Part shown: positions 27,627 through 35,486 of the stretch, in pieces
Layout of the letters: every line of letters starts with the position of its first letter
Numbering within the stretch: the stretch's first letter is position 1
Source: Desulfobulbus rhabdoformis
GTDB taxonomy: Bacteria > Desulfobacterota > Desulfobulbia > Desulfobulbales > Desulfobulbaceae
DNA: 64,000 nt
Reading direction: 5' to 3'
Assembly: GCF_016919065.1 (NCBI RefSeq)
Contig: NZ_JAFFQA010000023.1
Coordinates: 1-64,000 of the forward strand
Position numbers and translations under genes: made by a program
The notes under the pieces: generated by a model
Told to the model about the DNA's origin: nothing
Seen by the model: only the letters and a program-made list of their open reading frames with translations
Database searches by the model: none

Positions 27627-28780
27627 GGCGAGACATTCTCCTTCGGCTCAGGTGCCACCAGAACTCCATCCGCCAATCCTTTACGATCGATGGAGGTAAT
27701 GACGCGTTGTCCGGGAGTGAGCCCCTTAAGGATCTGTGTGTGCTTCCAGTTAGAGAGTCCCGGTTGCACTTCAATTTTTTGAACACGAGAGCTGGGAGCA
27801 TCAAACAGATAGACCGTGTTGTCAACCATGAGTGCCTCAGAGGGAATACGTACACTGTCTCCCTGTGCGGCTATGATGATTTCCACATCCGCGCTATAAC
27901 CTGCAAGCAGGTTGGGCGGAGCCTTTTGAGGTGCAAAATCAGCCTCTATTTCTACGGTCCGAGCCTGTTTGGCCACTTCAAGCACATAGGGAGAAATGGA
28001 ATGAACCCGACCAGGAAAGAATTGTTTGGGAAAGGCATCCAGGCTGATGCGTACCTCCATGCCGGTCCGTATCTGAGCCGCATCGATTTCATCAATAGGA
28101 GCTGCCACATAAAGCGTGTCCATATTAATAAGATCAATGGCGGGCAGGGTGGCAATGCCTGGAGGGGAGGGGGTAAGGTATTCACCAATTTCACCGTTGA
28201 CCTCGGCAACAATGCCATCAAAGGGGGCGGTCAAAATCGTCCGTTCAATGGTTGCTTTGGCTGCTTCAACTCGAGCCTGACTCACAGAGAGCTTGGCTTT
28301 GGCTGCAACACAGGCTGCACGTTGTGCTCGGGCGGCAGAGAGAGCCTCGTCGTAGTTGGAGGCCGAGGTGGCCCGTGTTTTCATCAGGTCCTTTTGGCGC
28401 CTGGCCTGGCGCTCGGCAAGATCGGCCAGTAGACATCGCTCTTTCAGGGTTGCCTCAGCCGCTGCTACCTCACTCTCGGCCAATTGTTTTTCTGCAACCA
28501 GGTCTTTGTTCCAGAGGGTCAGGAGCACTTGTCCGGACTTGACCTTGTCAGCCTTGCGAACATTGAGGGTGGCTATCTGGCCGCCGATGGGTGGGGTGAG
28601 ATCGGCACGATTGCGGGCCTTGACTGTGCCTGCACGTGTATTGGAAACCGTGGACTCGACCAGACCCTTCTCAACTGATTTTACCGTTACCTGTATCGGT
28701 TGTTCTCGGGTGAAGTATTGGTAGCCAAGAACAACGAGCAGCACCATGATGGCACCAGTGATGAGAAGGGCTTTTTTCAC
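27623..28780 (-). CDS. HlyD/MacA-family periplasmic adaptor
   Basis: 385 residues starting at GTG 28780 with GGAG upstream. N-terminal membrane anchor (about 5-22), lipoyl half-motifs split by a coiled-coil hairpin (about 95-195, Ala/Lys/Glu/Gln-rich), and a beta-barrel domain (IPSEALMVDNTVYLF). It links an inner-membrane transporter with an outer-membrane channel. No TolC gene is adjacent; the one at 34158 belongs to another operon. Confidence 0.9.
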   Translation of the reverse strand: MKKALLITGAIMVLLVVLGYQYFTREQPIQVTVKSVEKGLVESTVSNTRAGTVKARNRADLTPPIGGQIATLNVRKADKVKSGQVLLTLWNKDLVAEKQLAESEVAAAEATLKERCLLADLAERQARRQKDLMKTRATSASNYDEALSAARAQRAACVAAKAKLSVSQARVEAAKATIERTILTAPFDGIVAEVNGEIGEYLTPSPPGIATLPAIDLINMDTLYVAAPIDEIDAAQIRTGMEVRISLDAFPKQFFPGRVHSISPYVLEVAKQARTVEIEADFAPQKAPPNLLAGYSADVEIIIAAQGDSVRIPSEALMVDNTVYLFDAPSSRVQKIEVQPGLSNWKHTQILKGLTPGQRVITSIDRKGLADGVLVAPEPKENVSP

Positions 28781-28905
28781 ACAAGGCTCCGTTACTGTTG
28801 AAGTAATCGATTTGGGTAAAAACAGTAGGTATTCTAAAAAGATTGTCCAGGATGAGGGGGGCTTTTGGCAAGTGATTTCCGGTAAAGGGGGCTTGAGAAA
28901 TGCCT

Positions 28906-29322
28906 CTACAAGGCGTGGAACGGGGCAAACCGATGCTCCACTTTTTGATAGATCTGATCCAGTTTTTTCTGTTGTTTGGGGGTGAGTTCTTTGCGAATGC
29001 CAGCAAATGCCTGACGGATGATGGTGTTTGCCTCAGGTTGATAACGCTTTCGCAGGGCGAGGATACGGTGTTGGGTAAGGCGCACATGCTGTTCAACCAT
29101 TCGCTGCTGCTCTTGATTCAAATCAAGTTGCCGGGTTAAGCGTTGACTGACAATCCGGCCTATGGCAGTGGGCCCCTCCTCAAAGAGTGCTGCGACCCGG
29201 TGATGCATGATCAATTTAGTTGAGAGAGCACCAACACAGAGACCTGCTCCAAAAATGAGGAGAAGACCAAGGCCGATTTTCCATTTGTAAGCTGTGGATT
29301 TTCCTGAAGAGTGCAGGCTCAT
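28906..29322 (-). CDS. Membrane-anchored CnrX/CpxP-like periplasmic sensor
   Basis: 138 residues from ATG 29322 with GGAGG upstream; the ATG overlaps the stop of the preceding gene. One TM helix (about 17-37) is followed by an all-helical periplasmic domain with LTxxQ-like elements (DLNQEQQRMVEQH and ELTPKQQKKLDQI), the pattern of CpxP/Spy/CnrX/ZraP proteins. Position directly after an ECF sigma factor and a single-TM protein matches CnrX, which senses metal and releases the sigma factor. The metal or stress sensed is unknown. Confidence 0.7.
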   Translation of the reverse strand: MSLHSSGKSTAYKWKIGLGLLLIFGAGLCVGALSTKLIMHHRVAALFEEGPTAIGRIVSQRLTRQLDLNQEQQRMVEQHVRLTQHRILALRKRYQPEANTIIRQAFAGIRKELTPKQQKKLDQIYQKVEHRFAPFHAL

Positions 29323-29651
29323 AGGGGGCCTCCGGATGTCAGTGCTAACAGTTGTAACGATTGCGACAAGAACGGATCTCCGAAGAGGAGTTCCAGGCTC
29401 ATTTGTTCCGTGCTGAGGGGATACCCTAAGAAGTAGATTACAAGCACTAAAGCCAGGCTGCAACTCAGAGCAGCAAAGCGCCAAACGATGGGATTGGCTA
29501 GCGTAACCAGGTCTGGTGGCTGGAGGGGGAGTGCACGGATTTTCCGCATCACACTTTGGTTCCACTGCAAATCCGGAGTAGCCAAGGGCTTATTGCGATG
29601 CACCTGCAAAAGAGCCTGTTCCATTTTACTGCTATCATTTTTTTGGTTCAT
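29319..29651 (-). CDS. Putative anti-sigma factor, single TM
   Basis: 110 residues: cytoplasmic N-terminus of about 55 residues, one TM helix (about 58-78, WRFAALSCSLALVLVIYFLG), short periplasmic C-terminus. It overlaps both the sigma factor stop and the sensor start by ATGA, so the three are translationally coupled. Topology and position match CnrY/RsiW-type anti-sigma factors. I see no HxxxCxxC zinc motif. Function is inferred from context. Confidence 0.6.
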   Translation of the reverse strand: MNQKNDSSKMEQALLQVHRNKPLATPDLQWNQSVMRKIRALPLQPPDLVTLANPIVWRFAALSCSLALVLVIYFLGYPLSTEQMSLELLFGDPFLSQSLQLLALTSGGPL

Positions 29652-30298
29652 TGCCTGTTCTCCTGGTCAAGAAACTCCTGTATCAGTGTGCGCATCTGCT
29701 TGCGAGCACGATATGCGCGTACTTTAACATTGATCTGGCTCCAGTTGAGCATCTGTGCCACCTCCTTGACCGAAAATCCTTCAAAATAAATGAGAATGAG
29801 CAGGAGTCGGTTTTTTTCTGAAAGTTGGGCGAGTCCTATTTCAAGAATTTCCTGTGCTTCTCGTTGTTGAACAAGGCTGCCGAAATTCGTTTGCCCATCA
29901 GTGGCACAGACCCGCTCAACCCATTTTTGGTGCTCCTGGCTCAGTCCACTTACGGGGATTTCCTTACGGCGATACTCGCGTCGCCAATGATCCCGGCATC
30001 GATGCAGGGCAATCCCGGCCAGCCAGTTCTTCAGAGGTTTACGTTGATCGTAACCGTCCAGATGGCGGTAAGCCTCGACAAATATTTCCTGGGTTATATC
30101 CGGAACCACCTCCAGCGGAAGTAAACGCGAGGAGATGGCCCAGATATAGTTGCGGTAACGGTTGAGCAGAATCTCAAAATCGTTTTTCTTTCCTTGAAGA
30201 ATGCTCTTGATGAGCTGTGCATCCGTGCGGGAGTTCTTCCCGTCGTTGCTCTCCGGGAACGACCATTGCGAGAGTTTGCTTTCGGCGGGGATTTTCAT
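29648..30298 (-). CDS. ECF-family RNA polymerase sigma factor
   Basis: 216 residues. Region 2 is visible (FEILLNRYRNYIWAISSRLL, then DITQEIFVEAYRHLDGYD), and region 4 is a C-terminal helix-turn-helix (FEGFSVKEVAQMLNWSQINVKVRAYRARKQ). The N-terminus has about 35 extra residues. It probably drives its own operon in response to an envelope signal relayed by the next two proteins. The ATG at 30298 has no good ribosome site, so an internal start is possible. Confidence 0.9.
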   Translation of the reverse strand: MKIPAESKLSQWSFPESNDGKNSRTDAQLIKSILQGKKNDFEILLNRYRNYIWAISSRLLPLEVVPDITQEIFVEAYRHLDGYDQRKPLKNWLAGIALHRCRDHWRREYRRKEIPVSGLSQEHQKWVERVCATDGQTNFGSLVQQREAQEILEIGLAQLSEKNRLLLILIYFEGFSVKEVAQMLNWSQINVKVRAYRARKQMRTLIQEFLDQENRQ

Positions 30299-30316
30299 GC
30301 CGGATTTAACAACCGT

Positions 30317-30625
30317 TTATCGGGAAAGATTGCCGCCTCGCAGCGATTGCAATCGTGTGCGGGCGTTGGCCCGCATTTTTTCCATTTCCTGACGGGTGAG
30401 GTTGCCATCTCTGTTTTGATCCAGTTGTTCAAAACGTCGTTGCATAGCTTGATGGTACTCTTGCACGCTGATGAGGTTATCTCGATTTGTGTCTGCCGCA
30501 TTAAACACCAGATCAAGGGCACGACCTGGTGCTGCCCCGGCGCAGGAGGTGGTACCCAAGACAACGAACAAAATACACGATGCGCTGGACAAAATCAGGG
30601 AAAAGCCAGTGTGTTTCGTTTTCAT
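30317..30625 (-). CDS. Secreted EF-hand protein
   Basis: 102 residues from ATG 30625: a signal sequence ending in GTTSCAG (possible but poor lipobox) and two EF-hand loops, DTNRDNLISVQE and DQNRDGNLTRQE, with all oxygen ligands at positions 1, 3, 5 and 12. It should bind calcium in the periplasm. It lies 2 bp after the GPQG protein and 18 bp before the sigma gene, so it belongs to the same operon. Confidence 0.82.
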   Translation of the reverse strand: MKTKHTGFSLILSSASCILFVVLGTTSCAGAAPGRALDLVFNAADTNRDNLISVQEYHQAMQRRFEQLDQNRDGNLTRQEMEKMRANARTRLQSLRGGNLSR

Positions 30626-30627
30626 GC

Positions 30628-31095
30628 TCAGTTTCCTCGCTGGGTGGTTACGCTCTTTGTCCAGGTTTGGGTTGTCGGATCCCATTGACCACTGGCCGAA
30701 CGAGTGGCTGTATTTCCCTGTGGACCGGTGAGAGTGCTCTGACGGGTGTATCCATTTGCAGAGCGGGAAGCCGTCACTTCTTTGCTCCTGCTTGCCCCCT
30801 GTGGGCCTGTCACCGTCCGCGTTCTGGTCCAGCTTTGTGTCTGGGGATCCCAAGACCCCTGACCGGTTCGCGTGATGCTCCGGCCTTGCGGACCTTGTAC
30901 CGTGCTGCTGCGGGTGTAGCCATCCCCAGTTCTGGCAGTATTAATGGAGCGGGAAACCGTATTGCCTTGGGGACCGCTACGGGAAATGTTTCGTTGCCAG
31001 GCAAATGCCTCGCCAGCAATCAAAGAGATGCCGAGAATAATGCAGAGAACCGTGCCACATTTTTTTGTGCTGAGTCTATTGACAGAAAAACGCAT
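30628..31095 (-). CDS. Secreted GPQG-repeat protein
   Basis: 155 residues from ATG 31095 (GGAGAT upstream). Signal peptide of about 32 residues, then a low-complexity Ser/Thr/Arg/Gly region with four Gly-Pro-Gln-Gly motifs and two similar 50-residue units, each containing SWDPQTQSWTRT or QWDPTTQTWTKS. It resembles secreted repeat proteins of unknown role seen beside EF-hand genes. It is the first gene of the long minus-strand operon down to 24502. Confidence 0.75.
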   Translation of the reverse strand: MRFSVNRLSTKKCGTVLCIILGISLIAGEAFAWQRNISRSGPQGNTVSRSINTARTGDGYTRSSTVQGPQGRSITRTGQGSWDPQTQSWTRTRTVTGPQGASRSKEVTASRSANGYTRQSTLTGPQGNTATRSASGQWDPTTQTWTKSVTTQRGN

Positions 31096-31341
31096 ACCAT
31101 ATCTCCAAAGTAGGAGTGAACAATTACGATCGACAAAAACGGACGATCGCCTTTGTTGCAATAGTCGTTTGCTGAAAAGAAAAGGTTACAAGAAAAAGTG
31201 AGGGGAGGGGGATTTTCTGCGAGGTGAGGTGCCTGCTTCTGTCAGAGGGGCAAAGAAAACCATCACGGAAGAATACTTTCTTAACTTTGTCATGAATCCG
31301 TGAGCATTCATCAGTGCGTCAGTTTCGTTATGTGCGGTTTG

Positions 31342-31372
31342 CCCGAGTTGAGCGGAACTCGCTCAACTCGGG
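31342..31372. terminator. Strong hairpin after the toxin gene
   Basis: Perfect 12-bp stem CCCGAGTTGAGC / GCTCAACTCGGG with a 7-base loop, 10 bp beyond the toxin stop. No T tract follows on either strand, so it is a weak terminator or an mRNA 3' stabiliser. Confidence 0.5.
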
Positions 31373-31382
31373 ACGTTAAGGC

Positions 31383-31652
31383 TCAAAATTGATCGTAGTG
31401 GCCACCGATTGCGAAAATGAAAATATAATTGTCGTCGAATTTGTAAATGACGCGATCTTTTTGGCTTAACCTGCGTGACCAGAAGCCGGAAAGGTTGTGG
31501 CTCAGTGCTTCGGGCTTTCCCGTGCCATTTGTTGGGTCTCCCCGAAGCATTTCTTTTAGAATTGAACAAAGAGCTTTATGTAAACCTTTGTCTTTGGTCC
31601 TGAGTTCTTCATAGGTAGTCCACGTTCTCCCTTCAAACACCAAGGATCTCAT
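31383..31652 (-). CDS. yoeB: YoeB-family mRNA-interferase toxin
   Basis: 89 residues. The C-terminal block LSGFWSRRLSQKDRVIYKFDDNYIFIFAIGGHY carries the RelE/YoeB core, with the Glu/Arg/His/Tyr pattern of YoeB, and the N-terminus (WTTYEELRTKDKGLHKALCSILKEM) fits. It cleaves mRNA at the ribosomal A site when free. It overlaps the antitoxin gene by about 20 bp in the usual antitoxin-first order. Confidence 0.9.
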   Translation of the reverse strand: MRSLVFEGRTWTTYEELRTKDKGLHKALCSILKEMLRGDPTNGTGKPEALSHNLSGFWSRRLSQKDRVIYKFDDNYIFIFAIGGHYDQF

Positions 31653-31905
31653 TCATTTCCCCATCCGTTGGTGTGTAACCGGAACGTTCAGCGTGTGTGT
31701 GAGCAGATTCAGAAATTTGCTTCATCAGGCTGGAATTTTGGAGAACATAAAGTGTCTCCTGGTCACGTTCCCAATCTTCCGCACTCATAACGACAAAAGC
31801 GCCACCGCTACGGCGGGTTACTTTAAGTGGAACATGCTCACTGGCTGCTTGTTCGACAAAGTTTTTCATGTTTGAACGAAACTGATTAACGCTAACAGTT
31901 TCCAT
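31633..31905 (-). CDS. yefM: YefM/Phd-family antitoxin
   Basis: 90 residues from ATG 31905, with AAAGGAGGTG upstream. The N-terminal DNA-binding fold (VSVNQFRSNMKNFVEQA...PLKVTRRSGGAFVVMSAEDW) is typical of YefM, and the C-terminal tail is charged and flexible for toxin binding. It should neutralise YoeB and repress the operon. Confidence 0.9.
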   Translation of the reverse strand: METVSVNQFRSNMKNFVEQAASEHVPLKVTRRSGGAFVVMSAEDWERDQETLYVLQNSSLMKQISESAHTHAERSGYTPTDGEMNEILGV

Positions 31906-32089
31906 CGGGCACCTCCTTTTATGTACTGTCTTCCGGTACATATTAACATCCCCTGGCAAACAAATCAACCAGCCGGAATGGGCCGCTACGCTAGACGTAA
32001 AAAAAACACGACCAAATGCGGTTGTGTTCAAGCTGCCCTCTGCCATCAGTGGTTATAGACAGTCTCCAAGGAGGGGAGGCATTGATTTA

Positions 32090-32442
32090 GGATAGTAAAG
32101 AAAACGAACCTTTTGTGCCTCAGACTGCTCTGAGTTAGTCAGTAATAACCTTAAGCCTTAGCCTCGCAGAATAGCTTGAGGCTGCCAGCACTAAGCTGTT
32201 CTCCCCCCCGACTCTGTACAAAAATCGGAGTCACTCTTCTCTCTCCGATCGTGGCAGTCAATAGAATTCAGCCAAGTAGCAAGGCCTGTTTGTGACACAC
32301 TCGTTTACTCCCTGGGGGCGCTCCATGCTAGACGGCAGGTGAGCGGGGCTTGGCTGAACTTAGCACCCAAAAAAACAATATTTTCCCAATATCAGTTCGT
32401 TTTGCACTGCAGCTACTCCCAAGGGCGAAGGGTAATTCCTTC
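32090..32442 (+). ncRNA. Putative structured RNA ending in a terminator
   Basis: This gene-free stretch has many potential stems: GCCTC/GAGGC (32164-32186 area), GACTC/GAGTC (32211-32233 area) and a long-range CAGCCAAG/CTTGGCTG pair (about 32271 and 32348). It ends at a clear intrinsic terminator, GGCGAAGG-gtaatt-CCTTCGCC-TTTTTC, at 32413-32442. No protein reading is convincing. The class is unknown and no promoter is certain. Confidence 0.35.
32413..32442 (+). terminator. Rho-independent terminator with no upstream gene
   Basis: An 8-bp perfect stem (GGCGAAGG / CCTTCGCC) is followed by TTTTTC. The nearest protein gene on this strand is far upstream, which implies a non-coding transcript. 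Confidence 0.8.
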
Positions 32443-32622
32443 GCCTTTTTCTTGTCTATCTATAGAGACTCTCAGTCCACATTAGGCTTTTTGTAAATTC
32501 ATTTTTTGAAAGAGCATTGGGGGGTCGGAAAGTGCGCATGCTGCAAAAGGATGTTGCTGCTCATTGTACCCCGGTGAAGGCAGTTGGCATGCGGCTTATG
32601 TGCCACTCCGTGGTTGTGGTTA

Positions 32623-32668
32623 TTTTTTAGACACATTACAGTGTCTGTCTGATTAAAAAATAGACGTC
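32623..32668 (+). promoter_or_regulatory. Pair of upstream activator motifs (ZraR-like)
   Basis: TTTTTTAGACAC (32623-32634) and TTAAAAAATAGACGTC (32653-32668) share the core A/T-run-TAGAC. The TAGAC cores are 33 bp apart. The same pair, with the same spacing, lies upstream of the ZraP-like gene at 50246-50734. Confidence 0.6.
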
Positions 32669-32751
32669 TTCCTGTGCCCTCAGAGGAAAATAGTTTTATT
32701 CATAGAATAAAAATTGAATTAACTTAGTTAGTTAATGGGATTTTATCTATT

Positions 32752-32767
32752 TGGCACGGCATCTGCT
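32752..32767 (+). promoter_or_regulatory. Sigma-54 promoter of the mini ZraP-like gene
   Basis: TGGCACGGCATCTGCT matches TGGCACG-N4-YTGCW with ten bases between GG and GC. The predicted start near 32778 leaves a 40-nt leader with GGAGGT before the ATG at 32817. Confidence 0.85.
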
Positions 32768-32816
32768 ATGGATGGGGCAACCAAAACATTTCAATGAATA
32801 AATGGAGGTACCAAAT

Positions 32817-33047
32817 ATGAAAAAAATGAAAATGCTGGTCGGGATGCTCCTTGCCGTAGCTGTTCTCTCGACAGGGGCTTATGCAGCTTCCTCAACCACA
32901 GCCAATCAGCGGTTCGACAGATGCAGTGTAACATCGATGGGGCATAGGGGGATGCAGTCAGAAGAACATGAAACTCCGCATGGGACCAATATGGGGAATG
33001 CAGGTAGCCATCATTTCATGTATGGCGGAGGATTTCACCGCAGCTGA
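32817..33047 (+). CDS. Mini ZraP-like periplasmic peptide, His/Met-rich
   Basis: 76 residues from ATG 32817 (GGAGGT at 32804). The signal peptide (MKKMKMLVGMLLAVAVLSTGAYAASS) is nearly the same as that of the ZraP-like protein at 50246-50734, and the C-terminal tail is likewise rich in His, Met and Gly (GSHHFMYGGGFHRS). The middle helical domain with the LRxLM-type motifs is absent. It is either an internally deleted paralogue or a dedicated small metal binder. The intact promoter and ribosome site suggest it is expressed. Confidence 0.65.
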   Translation: MKKMKMLVGMLLAVAVLSTGAYAASSTTANQRFDRCSVTSMGHRGMQSEEHETPHGTNMGNAGSHHFMYGGGFHRS

Positions 33048-33323
33048 ACTGGAGCAACGTAGTCTAACTGGTCCAACTAAAACCAATTGTAATCAGCAAA
33101 CAATTCATTTTGCCTGCTGTTGAGATTGAGGGTGGCTAATTACCCTGCCTACACAAAAAAATAGGGTGATAGGAATCAATGGAGTTCCTCGCCGCTGGCA
33201 TAACCTGGCCCGCATATGCAGGTCAGTGTGTAGAGCAGAGCATTGTTTTCCTCTCCCTCAAATATTTAATACGTCACCGCACTCGACGGTGGCTGCACCA
33301 ACCATTTTTGATGAGGTAATATC

Positions 33324-33803
33324 ATGAAAAAATATAATCTTTTAGGAACAACTTTTTTGATTCTCAGTGCGGTCTTTGTTTTTTCCAACGCCAATGCAGC
33401 GACTTCTGATTATGGAAAATGGGAGAAAGACCCGGCTGTAAAAGAACAGCTTGAAACAGGGAAGTTGCTCCCTAATCATACCTATTATTATACGGGTTCT
33501 ATCAACGGCCCGGACTGTTTCATCGCGCTGGACAACAATTATACTTTGCGTGATTCCAATATCTGGGCAAAAGCAGATGAAATGTCAGATAAAGTTATGA
33601 AGAGTTGGCTTCAGTCTTTGACTCAAGAGAGAGGGGATAGATCTTTACATGTCCAAGGTGGAGACATTCTAACTCCTGATGGGGAAAAGGCAGGAGTTTG
33701 GTATTCACATTATTCAGTCAATGTAATTGAAATGCCAAATCCTGGTGAACTCGTCATCTTTCAGCCGCACCCAGTTGGTGGCAAAATTCCCGGTCAGGAT
33801 TGA
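33324..33803 (+). CDS. Exported protein of unknown function
   Basis: 159 residues, signal peptide to about residue 25 (FVFSNANAA). The mature part is hydrophilic with many Asn/Asp/Tyr (HTYYYTGSINGPDCFIALDNNY) and one Cys. GAGGTAATATC precedes the ATG. No family recognised. Location between metal-response genes suggests a periplasmic role in metal stress, which is inference. Confidence 0.75.
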   Translation: MKKYNLLGTTFLILSAVFVFSNANAATSDYGKWEKDPAVKEQLETGKLLPNHTYYYTGSINGPDCFIALDNNYTLRDSNIWAKADEMSDKVMKSWLQSLTQERGDRSLHVQGGDILTPDGEKAGVWYSHYSVNVIEMPNPGELVIFQPHPVGGKIPGQD

Positions 33804-33817
33804 TCCTGTCCCTGTAG

Positions 33818-33868
33818 GAAAAAATTTCCCTCACCGGCTTTAAGGTCGGTGGGGAGGAATTTCTCTAT
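33818..33868. terminator. Long hairpin after the exported protein
   Basis: AAATTTCCCTCACCGGC pairs with GTCGGTGGGGAGGAATTT around a short loop; a 15-bp stem with few mismatches starts 15 bp after the stop codon. Confidence 0.65.
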
Positions 33869-34157
33869 GTACATCACACTGAAGCAAGTGGCTCAAGGGC
33901 TGCGATAGCGGTCTTTCCTGCATGCTGCATGTTCATCTATGGTAGAATTATTCCTGCCGCAACTTCGAAATTTTGAACAAATCTAACTATTCAGGTTATC
34001 GATAAAGATTGTACAAATTTTCAATCCTTTCACGCCCTTTTTTCTCGCCATTTGGTGATATAATGTTTACGTGGTGTTAATGTTGCGAACCACTATGTGG
34101 TATATGTAGCAAGCGTCTTTGGTGCCTGAAACGGCCTGAAAACAGGAAGAGGTTTAG
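33869..34157. promoter_or_regulatory. Promoter region of the Cus-type operon
   Basis: A perfect TATAAT at 34059-34064 is a likely -10; the -35 is poor. Downstream at 34089-34101 lies a 13-base palindrome ACCAC-TAT-GTGGT, a candidate operator. No gene is visible here. Confidence 0.4.
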
Positions 34158-35486
34158 ATGAAGCAAATTGTTCGGTGCAATGTATTCATGCTCATGACCA
34201 TTCTGACTTGGGTTGCTTGGCCTTCAGCTGCATTGTCGAAGGCGGCTATCCCGGAGGTCGAGGGGCTGGTCACTGAAGCACTGGAGCATAATCCGGATCT
34301 TAAGGCAAGCGAGGAACAGTGGCAGATCATGCTTGCTCGAGCGGAGCAGGCCGGTGCTCTGGATGATCCCATTATGATGGTCGGCATCCAAAACGGACTG
34401 CTTAAAGATCCCCTCTCTTTTGACCAGAGCACTATGACCGCCAAAGTAATCGGTATCAGCCAAAAAATTCCTTTTTATGGCAAGCGGGATTTAATGAAGA
34501 TGGCGGCAAGGCAAGGCGCAGAGGCCGAGCATTGGCTGGTCGCCGAACGAAGGCTGACACTGCAACGACTCATCAAGGCAAACTGGGCTCGCCTTTACCG
34601 GGCTGATCGCTCTCTGGAAACGGTCCAAAAGACGCTTCTCGTGCTGGAGGATCTCATTGGTCTGGCAGAGTCGATGTACAGTGTCGGCACGAGTCCTCAG
34701 CAGGACGTCTTTCAAGTTCAGCTGCAGCGGTCAAAGATGGAGGAGATGCGTATCCTGCTTGTTGAGCAGCGTAAGTCTTTATCGACCTTGCTCAACAGTC
34801 TTGCTGCTCGCTCTCAGACAACTCTCTACCCGACTCTGCCAAGGCTCAAGCCCAAAAACTACGTCTTTGCTCCTGACCAGCTTGAACAGTTGGCCTTAAA
34901 CAATCGGCCGATCCTTAAGGCGCTGCATGCACGTATTGAGAAGAGTGATACGGGTATCCGGCTGGCACAGCGGGATTTTTATCCTGACTTCACTGTCAGT
35001 TTAGAATACATGCAGCGGGAACCGACTATGAGTAGCGCGGGTGATGATATGTACGGCGCCAAACTTTCCTTCAATCTTCCCATCCAACGGGATCGGCGCT
35101 CTGCCAAGGTGACTGAAATGGAGGCGGAACGACGCAAAGGGGTGTGGGATAGGGAGGAGAGAAAAAATCAAATTCGTCAGGCACTCAGCGAGGCCTTAGC
35201 CCGTCTTGAGCGAAGCCAAAAGCTGATTCGACTCTACAGACAGGGCATTTTGGCCCAGGCTGAAGGGGCGGCTGAATCCGCCCTGGCCGGATATAGGAGT
35301 GGGGAATCCGAATTCTCCAAAGTCCTGGCTGCCCGCATGCTGCAGTTTGACAATGAACGTGCTTATCATAGTGCCGTTGCCGACCAGCAGATGCAGTTGG
35401 CCATTCTGGAAGAAATAGTGGGTGGTGAGCTGCCTAAGCAGCTGGGTCGCACTAAGGTGCAGATTAAACGGAAAATGGGAAACTGA
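34158..35486 (+). CDS. Outer-membrane efflux protein, TolC/CusC family
   Basis: 442 residues with a signal peptide ending at about residue 28. Two OEP repeats of long amphipathic helices, the first with [20 protein letters not shown] and [12 protein letters not shown], which are characteristic of the metal-efflux branch of TolC-like proteins. AGGAAGAGG precedes the ATG. Its end overlaps the adaptor start. It forms the outer-membrane channel of a tripartite metal pump. Confidence 0.92.
   Translation: MKQIVRCNVFMLMTILTWVAWPSAALSKAAIPEVEGLVTEALEHNPDLKASEEQWQIMLARAEQAGALDDPIMMVGIQNGLLKDPLSFDQSTMTAKVIGISQKIPFYGKRDLMKMAARQGAEAEHWLVAERRLTLQRLIKANWARLYRADRSLETVQKTLLVLEDLIGLAESMYSVGTSPQQDVFQVQLQRSKMEEMRILLVEQRKSLSTLLNSLAARSQTTLYPTLPRLKPKNYVFAPDQLEQLALNNRPILKALHARIEKSDTGIRLAQRDFYPDFTVSLEYMQREPTMSSAGDDMYGAKLSFNLPIQRDRRSAKVTEMEAERRKGVWDREERKNQIRQALSEALARLERSQKLIRLYRQGILAQAEGAAESALAGYRSGESEFSKVLAARMLQFDNERAYHSAVADQQMQLAILEEIVGGELPKQLGRTKVQIKRKMGN

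Noticed and set aside
32090..32442. tmRNA or 6S RNA gene
   Set aside because: Only loose internal likeness; the tRNA-like ends and CCA region of tmRNA, and the long closed stem of 6S RNA, are not visible. Kept only as an unnamed structured RNA candidate.
33208..33225. Sigma-54 promoter TGGCCCGCATATGCA before the exported protein at 33324
   Set aside because: Nine-base spacing and a poor -24 element.
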